This document shows, piece after piece, positions 48,101 through 58,816 of a DNA stretch of 64,000 nt; position 1 is the stretch's first letter, and each line of letters begins with the position of its first letter. This stretch comes from Paratinospora sagittata. Lineage: Eukaryota; Streptophyta; Magnoliopsida; Ranunculales; Menispermaceae. The notes below the pieces were generated by a model, which was not told the origin of the DNA, made no database searches, and saw only the letters and a program-made list of their open reading frames with translations. The stretch lies in the NCBI GenBank assembly GCA_035771175.1, contig CM069595.1, positions 5,126,094 through 5,190,093 on the forward strand, in the 5' to 3' direction. The position numbers were made by a program, and so were the translations under genes.

Positions 48101-51100
48101 CTGCTTGTTGTGCAGCTTCAACTTGCTTGAAAAGTGCAGCATAAAGCAAAACCTCTCTTCTAGTAGTTCTTAAAAATAAGAACGTGATGAAAGAAGCATA
48201 AACAGCAACTGATGTAAGCAGTAGAATTGCAACTGTAAGAACCAGCTTACTGTGTTTGAAAACTAGTATTGCAAATCCCTTGTGACTAAGATCCGATATA
48301 GAAGCCTAGCCAAAAAGAGAAAGAAAATTATATCTGTACTTCATTAAATGCTACAACATCAAGTTTTCTCTTTGTTGAATGATTGAATTGTACGCATGTT
48401 TGGCTATTCGTGTTATGCTGATTATGATACATCTCGCTTTCTTTTTTTCTAGGTGATGCTTATTATCATGCTTTGTTAAGTAATTACCTTGTCGATCGAC
48501 TTTTGACAAGGTCTTAGTTATTTTTTACTGTAGAAAACAAAATTCATCGAGGATTAATAGTTTTAAATGCTATTGTACAAATTATTTCCATCTCCAAGCG
48601 TTTAAGCGAGTTGTTGCTTACTTTTTACCTATTTTTATGAGTGCATGTTTTATTTTCTGGTCCTTACTTTGGATGGACTTTATCCTGATATATAGATTAT
48701 AGACAGATCATCTTGATGAACGATTCTCAGAATCTTCCTCACCTTTTCCATTCCATCTTATTGGTACTGTGATGGTTGAAAAATTAAATTAGCGAAATAT
48801 AAGCAAGGGTTTAGGCTTAAGTGTACTAATTTTCAGCAAAATTAGTAAGGATAGCCTTGTTAGAACCTTCAACTGAGGATTTCATTTCCTTATATGAGGC
48901 TTTCAGTATAATACATATAGGTTGGTTGGCAAATTCACATATAATATGTAAAGGCTCCCGTCCCATAGCACGAATGATAATTTTCATTCAATGAATTTCT
49001 AGTTGTATAGCTATACTAATGTTTTATAGTTGAATCATATGTTGATACTGAATGCTATTTCCATTTATGCTTCTATAGATGAGTTATATCAGCTTGTCAT
49101 TAAATTAACTAATAATGCATGCATATACCATACCAAAACAAGGGAAAAAGCTAAAGTAACCTTTTTACCGTACTTAGTAACACACTAAAGTGGCATTGGC
49201 TCAATTTATGAAAACCGTTGGATTGTCTATATAATGGGTGATCCAAGAAAGTTGTATGTAAGTCAAGAAAGTTATATGCGATCTGAGGGTTCTACTATAG
49301 CATGTTACCAAAGAGTGTCACAAAAATGTGCTAGTATGCTACTCTACTAACAAATAGTAGTTATATGGTGGTTTTCAAAATAGAAAGAAATGTACTTGTG
49401 CTTCATATTTGAGTTCTGCTTCTTTTATGTATGTGCAGAAATAGAGGATTGTCACAACTAAGATCTCTATGCAGAACATAATACAAAGACATTAAGAATT
49501 ACTAAATTACGGAAAGAAATACTGAGAATCTAGCACAACTCATTTATCATAAATAATTGTTGCATATCGATTCGACCCCAGCTATCTCAACTGATGCATT
49601 GTGAGTATATTGTAATATGTTCCTCCTATTTTTAGAAGGGCATTTCTCAATGTGATTGACTTGAATGAAATGTCATCAGTTTGTTTTTTCTAAATTACTT
49701 ACAGAGCTATAGAAAAGAACTGGAAAGCTACTGTTGTACTGCATAGTGCTGAGCGGCCCATCTTTAATAGCTGAATATAAATCTTCTTTCTTCAGGCTTT
49801 CATTAGTAAATGCTTTCACTGGGAAGCCAAGAGAAACCAACCCTCCTCCAATGGGAGCTGCTGTGTTTAGAATTAACTGTTCATGAGTTCCACCCCACCC
49901 TGTTCCAAATGAAGCATGCCCATTTGAACTGTTAAGCACTTCCTGGAACCAAGTTGAGTCGATGGAAACTGTTGAATTTGAAATGCCCAGATCACTAAAT
50001 CTCCTTCCTGTGTCATTATCTGCTGGTTGAGTGTAACAATTATACACGATAGAGGCATTTTGGGTATCTTTGAGACTTTCAGTGTTGGAGGTGTTGGCAA
50101 ACATAGCAAGAGTCTGGTTTCCTTCATTGTAGTATGAGAAGAATACGCCATTTGACCCCATGTAAGTTATCTGTGCAAATGGAAGTGTCTTGAATGCTAG
50201 GAACAGAAAAGGAGCCACCTGATAAAAAAAAAAAACAAAAACAAAAACAACAATGTTAGAAACCACTCAACCTAAAAGCTATAGCTTATAAGTAGAAGTT
50301 CAGCTATGTATATCAAACGAACATATATATTAATACTCCCTATTGCATGCATGATGGTCACAAACTAGATTTGGAGGAAATATATGATTGATAAATGAGA
50401 GAAACTAGAAAATGTTTACAAGGAGTTTTGAATACTAGACTTTCAGAATAATAAAGCTTTGGTACCATATTAGAAACAATTTGACCTAAAAATTATAGTT
50501 TATTAGTAGAGGTCCAACTATGTATATCAAACGAACATAGATATTAACCCTCCGCCTTATTACGTGCCCGATGGCACGTTTGACTAGATTTATAATTAGG
50601 AGGAAAGACGTGATTGATCAAAGAGAGGAACAAGTAAACGCTTAAGAGGAGGTTTGATTAAAAGGCCTTCAAAATAATAAAGCTCTGATACCATGTTAGA
50701 AATCTCTTAACTTAAAAGCTATAGTTTATAAATAGAGATCGAACTAGGTATATCATGTGAACATAGATATTGACAATAAGTGCTCATTTGCTTGATAAAT
50801 ATTAGTGGAATTGACACATGGGATGTGAAAAGCATGTGAAACTTACCTTAATTTCAAAGTCAGACAGTGATGGTTCGGTCTCATTGAGAGATGAACTTAC
50901 AAATCTTGCTATGTTCAATGCAGATGAATTGAGCAGACTAAACAGTGTTTCAGCAGTTCTGATGTTCATCACTGCTTCATTATAGATATAGCGAGAAACT
51001 TGCATATCTGTATGTCTGATTTCTTTGGTCATAACCCACCCAATGCATATCAGCATAATTGGAATCAAAAGCACCACTAATACCTGCAATTATTGTTTGT

Positions 51101-51710
51101 AGAAATACAACATATTTATTTCTATATTTGGGTAAGCAGGATGAAGATTAATAAACTTTTGGGGATTGTTTGATAGGTGAGAATATTGTTGAAAAACAAT
51201 AGATTTGCAAAAATTAAAATAAAGAAAGAAATTTGGGTACTTGATTCTCATGAAAAAATACTTACTATTATGTTTGCATGCTAACCTATTATGGAACTCT
51301 TTATTTTCCTACTTTTTAAATGAAGCAGATATTTTTGATGTGTAATCAAACAATAGTAATAACAAAATTCTTACTAATTTTTTTTTATTAGAAAAGCTTT
51401 TTTTTTTTTTGAGAAAAAATTGTACACCTATCAAACAATGCTCATAGTAAAGAAAAGGAAAATGCTAATGTGACATTCAAGGTGTACATCACCGTTAAAC
51501 ACTATTAGATTATCTCGAATTATGTATCAATACATCATTTGAGGTAATTCAATGGTGAATAAGAGTGATTTACGCTTTTATGTATATTTTAGATGTTAAC
51601 ATAGCATTACTGACAGAGGAAAAACTCTTGAGTTTTAGGAGAGAAGTAATCACCCAAGAAATGAGAGCACGAAGGGGCTGTGGAGGTGCTGTTGATTTTC
51701 CAAACTTCAT
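45167..51710 (-). CDS. CKI1: CKI1-like hybrid sensor histidine kinase
   Basis: Coding exons 51710-51654, 51083-50847, 50218-49703, 48305-47930, 47486-46912, 46669-45521 and 45379-45167; 3123 nt, 1040 aa. One membrane helix near residues 14-38 (ALISWVLVVLLIPIML across exons 1-2), an extracytoplasmic region of about 250 residues rich in N-x-S/T, a second helix near 291-315 (LVLTVAILLLTSVAVY), then H-box FASASHDVRSSLAAL (H354), N-box LKQILNNLLHNAMKFT, G1 VDDTGKGIP, F box VFEDFVQV and G2 GGTGLGLGIVKLL. The C-terminal receiver has VVED (912-913), phospho-acceptor D968 (LMDCEMPIMNGYEATRRIR) and K1022. All phosphorelay residues are present. In Arabidopsis CKI1 feeds the cytokinin-type relay via AHPs without binding cytokinin and acts in the female gametophyte and vasculature. 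Exon 1 (19 aa) is inferred from the ATG, donor and helix continuity. Confidence 0.92.
51162..51442. mobile_element. MITE with 15-bp perfect inverted ends (CKI1-like intron 1)
   Basis: The ends carry ATTGTTTGATAGGTG (51165-51179) and its perfect complement CACCTATCAAACAAT (51425-51439). AT-rich, non-coding, within the first coding intron. Target duplication not resolved. Confidence 0.65.
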
Positions 51711-53100
51711 TTTAGGTTATTGATTGAATAAATCAATTAGAGATTCTGTAATTTGAAACAAATAGAGGTTAGTCATTAATAGATTATGAAATAATCAAGC
51801 CATGCAAAATGTAAAAGATTGTCACACAATACATCTCATCATTCACATTGTACTTGACATTAAAAAAAAAAAAGACTTCTTGACAATTCCGCATGTAGCA
51901 TATATAGTTAAATTGTCAACTAGAACCTTAGTAACGGCTAACAAGTCTTCTTATAAGGAAACAAATATGTCACTGATATGTGGGGGGATTCTCAAAGTTT
52001 AATGTAATAATAATAATACAACAAATACCCCACCAAAAAAAAAAAAAAAACAAAACAAAACAGAAACAGGGGTTTCTATGGGAAAGATCAGATCACTTGG
52101 GGCCTATTTGGTTTAGGAAAAAAAACAAGTTTGGGTAAACAATTTTTTTAAAAAAAGCTTTTTCAGTGAACAAAGAAAATAAAAGTCTTTATTGTTTTTT
52201 GTTTTATTTACAGTCTCAAGTTCGAATAAAAGAGGAGGGTTAATTATAACATGAATAATTAAGTTTTTTTGAAACTCAACACAGAGAGTGTTTTTTTTTT
52301 TTTTTAAAAGAAAGAATTACTTGTTTTTGAAAAAGAGAAAAACAATTTTTGGATGATAATCCAAATAAGGGCTTAATCTTCTGTCATCTGGCCATGATAA
52401 AAAATAAAAAAAAACTAGGTCTAAATGGGTGGCTCAGAAATACCCTGAAACATGAAGATTCATATCAGATGACAACCAAAAAACGAAAAGAAAAGAATAT
52501 AGATTCAAGCTTTCTTTAATTTTTATTTTTTTTTATTAAGATCCTTTGTGCTTGTGCTCAGTGATGATAGTCCACTGTAGAATACAGTAGTAAATTAGGT
52601 GACTGATCACTGGCTAACAACAAAAAAAACAGGTTAGAATTCAGCTTGTCCATCAAATAAAAATAAAATAAAGTTCCAGCTGGCCCTTAAAAAAATATAT
52701 TAATAACAAAATAGCTGCATGTGAGGAAAGGCTGGGGCTGGAATTTCCAGATCTCTCTACTGATTGAATCAAAATGGGAATAATAATAATAATAATAGAA
52801 AGAAAAAAAAAAAACTGAGGCTGGAATTTCCACATGTACTAAACTGTTCCAAATCCAATTAAAAAAAAATCAACAATAACAACAACATCAACATCAACAA
52901 AGACAAAATTAATTAAAAAAACAAAGATCCAACTCATCAAAGTGTTTAATTTATTAAAAAAAACATATATATATATATATATATATATATTTTAAAAGTT
53001 ACCTGTTGTTGTCAAGAGGGAATTAAAAAACCCAATTCTCTACTGACAGAGGCAGAAGTAGAGCAAAGTCAGAGAGAATGAAAAATGAACAAACAAGGCA
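51711..53100 (-). promoter_or_regulatory. 5' leader of the CKI1-like gene with a probable leader intron
   Basis: A leader exon is suggested by CAACAG|GTAACT at 53003/53002 and by an acceptor TTACAG at 51746, 35 bp before the start codon; the intron would be about 1.26 kb. The exon at 53003-53090 has the CT-rich look of a plant 5' UTR. The intron holds a TA microsatellite (52966-52991) and a MITE-like segment. RNA evidence is lacking. Confidence 0.45.
52099..52375. mobile_element. MITE-like segment in the CKI1-like leader intron
   Basis: Ends GGGGCCTATTTGGTTTAGG and ATCCAAATAAGGGCTT are imperfect inverted repeats. Interior is T- and A-run rich. Similar in style to the GGCC..TTTGGTTT family at 7436. 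Confidence 0.4.
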
Positions 53101-54826
53101 ATTTTCAACTGTAAATAGGATTTTTGAACAGTGGGCAGTAAAAAAAAAGACAAAAGGAAGTAAGAAAGCTTATGTTTTGAAGTGACTCAAGAGCAAGAGT
53201 ACGAGGCTCACCAAATCTAATTGGCCTGTAATAAGAAGGCAACACCTGGGTAGAATCACAAAGATTTATGTCAAAATATTTTCTCTACCTTTCTATTGAA
53301 TTTTGCCATCAGATTTCCCTCCAAAACCGTCTGTTAAAAACCTGTGTGCCTCAAAACCAGGGATTAGTAAAAAAAAAAAAACTTCTACTGGTTTGTGGTT
53401 CAGCAGTTTTGTTGTTGGTTTTACATTGGAATCAAAATGAGATTTAATAAGGGGATGATTTTTATTTATTTTTTTTGCATTAAAAATGATTTGATAATAT
53501 AAGACTGGCTAATAATAGTTAAGAGTTAAAAATGTCAAGTATTTTTTTTTAGAAACTCAATCTCCACCTTTCATTAACTTAAATAATAAAACAACAAATT
53601 GAGATAAAATAACTCAATATCTCTCCCAAGGTTTCTCAAAGCCTATATTATTGTTAATATTAAAATTATAATATAGCTTTTTTCAACCACATAAAATAGT
53701 AATAAATATAATATTAATGTATTTATCAAAATTTATAATTTTACTAATATTTATTTTTTAAATATTGGTTATAGAATTAACAAAAGTCACCAAATATATG
53801 ACTTTTTTGTCTTACCTTGTAGTTTCAATAATATGTTCAAATCCTCTATTTTGTCCTTTACTTGTTATTTACATAAATATGTCTATTTAATTTAATATTA
53901 TTCATTTATTAAAAAATATAGAGTATGTACATCTAAGTAACATAGTTGACTATTTTTGTAATTATGTGTTAATTTTGTCGTAATGATACAAACATGTGCA
54001 TATTCAGAAAGTATTAGATAGGCATGAACTATTAACAATGCAATTATCCAAAAAAAGTATCAAATGCTAGCAAAATATTAGGTAAAATCTAGCATCTTCC
54101 AGCAATAAATTCCTATTTTGAATGCTAAAAATAGTAGCAATGGTTAATATATTATTTGCAAATGTATAGGACACGTAAAAAAAAATCCAACAAGAATCAT
54201 AGAATCATAAGCTAGAGCGTAATTGAAATTATATATGGTTTCTCAAGTACAAAATATCTATATTATAGTATGTCATTTTGTTTTTAACTCTATAATGCAT
54301 TATGTTTACGATAACCATAGTTCTTAAAACATAGTAAAACCTAACACTTAAGTATCGAGGCCTTTTACGGAGGCAAGCAAAACCCTGGTCGGGATTGGGA
54401 CAATATCAGAGTGATGGGCATGGAGTTAACAAAGTTGAAAACTGTTTTCTGAATTTACTTAATACACTTTGTGTTTTTTAACCAAATGGGGCATTCAAAT
54501 AAATTTTTAAGATCATTCAAATAAACTTTTAATAACAAAATCTATTGTGAGATATTGGAGCAAGTTTAAATAATAACTATTAAGAAACTCTCAGCCTCTT
54601 GTTCTTACCGCATAGTCTAAATTCATCTACCTTTAATTTTAATATCTCGCATGCTTGAAAATAAAATGAAAAATGTTTTATGTAACGTAAACGCTCATTT
54701 CTTGACGCTAGCACCCCTAACTCTTTTCGATATTTTAGAGATGTACATGTATTGCGTAGCATCCCAAACATTGAAAGGAGGTGATTGCGGATCAGGATCT
54801 TAACATTACTCAAATTAAATTATCAA
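53101..54826. other. Intergenic, AT-rich; nothing recognised
   Basis: No exon, RNA gene or bounded element could be supported. A 77-codon minus-strand frame (54580-54813) has no family signal. Confidence 0.4.
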
Positions 54827-55357
54827 TGTTGGGTGGGCCTAAATTTCTACTAGTACCGATATTGTCTTCAACTTAATTACCTTTGGGCCTAAGCGTGAGA
54901 TTTTACTTCAAAATGCTTCGGTATTAATGAGGGTGATATCCCAACTTATATTCTACGTGATGAACATGCTCATATCTAATGTGAGACTATTATTTCGGTC
55001 CATATATACCCAACAAATCTCAATCTTGGATCGAAATTTAATTTTATCACGATCACATCACATGATATATGTCAAATCAACTGTTGTCATCATCTTGAAG
55101 AGGGAGAACTCAAGAAACTATCCTCGACCATGAGCACACTCGTGTGCTCCACCTTAACATACATGCATCCCAGCCGAACCATCGGTTCTGATACCACTTG
55201 TTGGACGGACTTAAATTTCTACTAGTATCAATATTGTCCCTAACTTAACCACCTTTAGGTTCAAGTGTAGAGTTTTATTCTAAAAGATCTCGGTACTAAT
55301 TAAAGTGAGATCCCAACTTATATTTCATGTGATTAACATGCCCATATTTGATGTGCC
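54827..55357 (-). mobile_element. TRIM (terminal-repeat retrotransposon in miniature)
   Basis: A 189-bp LTR (54827-55015, TGTTGGG...CCCAACA) and a second, 3'-truncated copy (55199-about 55357) in the same orientation enclose only about 183 bp. Next to the second LTR the minus strand reads TGGTATCAGAACC (55184-55196), an initiator-tRNA primer binding site. Short LTRs, primer site and tiny non-coding interior define a TRIM. Shared words with other copies include CTACTAGTACCGATATTGTC and ATCCCAACTTATATT. Confidence 0.8.
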
Positions 55358-55474
55358 ACTACATGATGAATAAATATAAATAGATAATGATGATAAAGAA
55401 ACATTGACCCAGAACTTGCTAAAATTGGTATATCTTATATAATATTAATATAGGGTGTTTTTTGGGAAAGATAT

Positions 55475-55655
55475 ATATTTTTTTTTGAGTAGAAATAAAC
55501 TCTAGAGGTATCTAACCATATGATGAATAGGTTGACGGTAGCCTCCGCTCCCTCACCATGAATCGACTAATCTCATCAACAATTTGGGAGGGACATAAGT
55601 GGTTGGGGCTCGAACTCGTAACCTTTTGGTTACTTGCCCCTCGACCCAATCACTT
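55475..55655 (-). mobile_element. tRNA-derived SINE
   Basis: On the minus strand: a tRNA-like head with GTCGAGGGGCAAG, a B box GAGTTCGAGCCCC (55605-55617), and an A tail (the T-run at 55478-55486). Length about 180 bp. No clear duplication. Confidence 0.65.
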
Positions 55656-56029
55656 TTAAATCAAAAAAGAGGAAATTAGGTTTTGACACTATTGCTTAAG
55701 ACTCGGCACATTTGCACCATACTCAACTTCAAAGGCTATCATTATTCACATCAATCACTATATCACGATGGAATCCCTTATATTTTCCATCTTGACTATT
55801 TAGTAGGATTGATGTCCATGTTTCTAAGTTCTCAAGCCTAATAGGGCAAACTCAAACATGATCTTGAGACTTAATACCGTGATGCCCGGTAGATAGTTTG
55901 TCGTTAACGTCCATGTGGAAATCTCCACAAACAAAAGATCTCAACAATTGGTAGTGATAAACTTATTCCCAACAAGAGTTGTAAAGTCATATCGTTTTCT
56001 ACACTTTATTTAAGCTACTAGGTATGAAG

Positions 56030-56098
56030 CTCTTTTAAGCCCCAATTTGATATACAATTTTCAAATAATTTTTAAAATTTTTTTTAGAAAAAAAGTTC
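56030..56098. repeat. Left copy of a host direct repeat flanking a TRIM fragment
   Basis: About 65 bp sharing CCCAATTTGAT(A/C)TACAATT and TTCAAATAATTT with the segment at 56413-56485. Confidence 0.8.
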
Positions 56099-56099
56099 A

Positions 56100-56355
56100 A
56101 CCAAAAATCAACTGTTGTCATCGTCTCGAAAGGAAAAAACTCGAAGAACTATCTACGGCCGTAAGCATACCCGCGTATTCTACCTTGACATACATGAGTC
56201 TCAACCGAATCATCGGCTCTAATACCACTTGTTGAACGAGCTTAAATCTCTACTAGTTCGATACTAATAAAAGTAAAATCCCAACTTATATTTCATGTGA
56301 TTAACATATCCGTATCCGATATTAGACTATTATTTCAGTCTACACTCACCCAACA
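56100..56355 (-). mobile_element. Partial TRIM copy
   Basis: Interior-like sequence (AATCAACTGTTGTCATCGTC, as in the first TRIM) followed by a primer site TGGTATTAGAGCC on the minus strand (56215-56227) and an LTR (56230-56355) with an internal deletion. The other LTR is missing. Confidence 0.7.
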
Positions 56356-56412
56356 ATCAAAATTTACCAATTGAATTCTTTACGAAGTCAAGCTCAACCA
56401 AACAACAAAATA

Positions 56413-56485
56413 ATGTCTTTTAAGTCCCAATTTGATCTACAATTTTCAAATAATTTCTAAAATCTTTTTTCTAGAAAAAAAAAAA
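56413..56485. repeat. Right copy of the host direct repeat flanking a TRIM fragment
   Basis: Pairs with 56030-56098 with few differences; lies just downstream of the DUF4228 stop codon. Confidence 0.8.
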
Positions 56486-56499
56486 CAAATAATTAGTTA

Positions 56500-56982
56500 T
56501 CACAAGAAAAACAAGCTCTTCGAGTTTCGAGTCCCTTCGACTATAGGCTCCAACGTCGGCCGCCACTGCTTGCAATTCCGGCGACAGGCGGGAAACCCCA
56601 TTTCACCGTCCACCATCTTCCCGTCCTCATCTCCGTTCACCGGCGAAAACAGTACTTTAGGTCTACGTGGCATCTTCTTATTGGAACATGCGGCGTCGAT
56701 AAGCTTCATGTTCACCGTAGAAACTTTGGTGCAAACCCTTCCCGCCGGAAACATCAAGTAGAACTTGCCGGGTTGAAGTTGTTGTTCGGGTTTTAAAGCC
56801 GAGACTCTGAGATTTCTTCTGAGCTCGTCGACTGGACACACCACGTTCCCCGGCGCCTCCAGCATAAGCTCCGCCGCTCTCACCGGTATTTCTAGCCGTT
56901 GGAAGTTCCCTTCCGAATCGAATAGCTTCGCTGCTCTTCTGCTGCTGTTGCTCTTCAAAATACAACACCCGTAATTTCTCAT
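56500..56982 (-). CDS. DUF4228/PADRE domain protein
   Basis: Single exon, 160 aa, start MRNYGCCILKSN at 56982. Family marks are the N-terminal MRN..CC with likely acylation or membrane tethering, the core MLEAPGNVVCPVDELRRNLR, and QQLQPGKFYLMFPAGRV. The C-terminal part is basic and variable (KKMPRRPKVLF). DUF4228, also called PADRE, is a plant-only family whose members are induced by fungal pathogens and abiotic stress; biochemical role unknown. The start is supported by a TATA box 45-55 bp upstream. The promoter holds duplicated W-box and G-box motifs. Confidence 0.9.
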   Translation of the reverse strand: MRNYGCCILKSNSSRRAAKLFDSEGNFQRLEIPVRAAELMLEAPGNVVCPVDELRRNLRVSALKPEQQLQPGKFYLMFPAGRVCTKVSTVNMKLIDAACSNKKMPRRPKVLFSPVNGDEDGKMVDGEMGFPACRRNCKQWRPTLEPIVEGTRNSKSLFFL

Positions 56983-57023
56983 TCTCTTCTTTTTTATTCT
57001 TCTTTATGATTCTTGTTGTGCTG

Positions 57024-57038
57024 TTATTATATATATAG
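57024..57038 (-). promoter_or_regulatory. TATA box of the DUF4228 gene
   Basis: CTATATATATAAT on the minus strand about 45-55 bp upstream of the start codon, giving a very short leader. Confidence 0.6.
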
Positions 57039-57107
57039 TGTTTGATCTTTAAAGTTTTAAGATATACGTGTGTGTGGGATGAGCTGGGGGATTGTGAGTG
57101 ATGGAGA

Positions 57108-57206
57108 GTTCAAAGTCAAAGGAGAGGAACACGTGGCGTACTGTGGTAAGAATGGAAGTGGTGGAGGGGTCAAAGTCTAAGGAGTGAGTGGAGAAACACG
57201 TGGCTT
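57108..57206 (-). promoter_or_regulatory. Duplicated W-box plus G-box module
   Basis: Two copies of a module: GTCAAAGTCAAAGGAG then AACACGTGGC (57129-57137), and GTCAAAGTCTAAGGAG then AACACGTGGC (57196-57204), offset by 67 bp. On the coding strand TTTGAC is a W-box (WRKY site) and GCCACGTG a G-box/ABRE. A further ACGTG lies at about 57210. Confidence 0.65.
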
Positions 57207-57352
57207 ACCAACGTGTGGTTGAGAGTAATACGTAAGACCAGTGGTTTGGTTTTCTTTTTTCATTGGTAAGAATAGCGTTAAAAACGCGGATATTTGCCGT
57301 CCACTCGCGTAAGCTGGCTAGCTGCGCTCACCACTTTCTTATGTCGTTTCAT

Positions 57353-57380
57353 CCTCACCTCACCTCACCTCACCTCACCA
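57353..57380. repeat. (CTCAC)n microsatellite
   Basis: Five tandem CTCAC units in the DUF4228 upstream region. Confidence 0.9.
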
Positions 57381-58816
57381 CCACAGGTCCACAATGCATG
57401 CGCAACCCAATAGAAGAAGAAAAATCTTTAAAAAATGATAAAAATACATGACAAGTATTATTAAAACATAAATGTTTTTACAACCTAAAATCAAATCACA
57501 CTCATGTGAACGTAGTATATAGTGGTTGATGGATATATCTTTTTTTTTTTTTTTATAATATGGTGATATAATATATTGTTAAATCAATTTAAGTATATTT
57601 TTTTGGTATACATTAGGAGTCGTTTTAACATTCTTCTTATTAAAATGACTAAGAGTTAACTCTACTACATATAAGAGAGTTCTCTTATCTTGTAGATTTT
57701 TCTTTTATGAAAAATTAAGTAAATTAACTCTACTACATATAAGTTTGTAATGAGCATTTGCACTAGGGATTTTTGTTATTTTTTATAATCTTATTGTAGC
57801 CTTAAAGTACCCTTTGTTGTGAGGGTTGTGACCTTTGACTGGCTCCTATGGCGGCCGCATATTTCTTCAAATGATTTATGATGTTAATGATAGAATGTAC
57901 TCAAAATATACAGAATTGTTGTAATCTTAACAAAAGAAAAGAAAAAGTTAATGTTAGTCCTTTTCTAACTCTATAGATCCTCTAGTCCTTCAAATATTGA
58001 CAAAATTTTATGTCAGTTAAATATGCAAATGACCCATGGTGATCCATTGTTAGACAATCCACTATCCTAGCTACCTCATAATCCACCCAAGCCAAATAAT
58101 ATCCCAAGCTAATATTGATCACTGTTTTTGGCCTAGTTAAAATGCAAGCTACCTGCAATAGACTTTAAAATGAATAAAATTCTCATTACCATGTAAGATA
58201 ATTAGCAATAATTCTACTACTACTTAATTTGACAATGCGACAAGGATATGCTTGACAGGAATATTCCAAGGCATGTGCTACACAGTATAGTCACTTATCA
58301 TTTCAAAACAGCCAAATGAAAATATTGGACATGTCGAGATTCACCTGATTCAATAAGGTTGTCAAACACCTTGAACTCGAATAACAAAGAAGACATACGC
58401 TCTGCAATCTTCATGTTTGAATCCAGTTCGATTACATGATATTTAAACTCAGAATGAGACTCAAACTTGAATAATTACAAATCAACAATGTTGAAAATTA
58501 AACTCAAACCATCAATCTCTTAAACAAACAAAATAATCCCACAGACAAGGGAATCAAGTGGGAGAGATACTAGCAACCACTGGTGCAGAATTCAACCTAT
58601 CAACTCAAGACTCAGGAAAATAGACACAATTTTAGCAAATTGCATTGAAGAAAGCACAAAACACATACTGAAATTAAGTACAAATTCATTTTTACATAGA
58701 TGAAATGATTAAATATCTACTTCACCAGAGTTAAAAGTAAAGGAATCAATTAACATAGACGAGACAGATTCAAGTCCAATGGAAGACTAGGTAGAGACGG
58801 ACCCTTCGTCCTATGC
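57381..58816. other. Intergenic and SAR1 3' UTR
   Basis: AT-rich, no coding exon or bounded element seen; the right end is the likely SAR1 3' UTR. Confidence 0.4.

Noticed and set aside
57353..57380. CRISPR-like short repeats
   Set aside because: A simple pentanucleotide microsatellite in a plant genome, without spacers.
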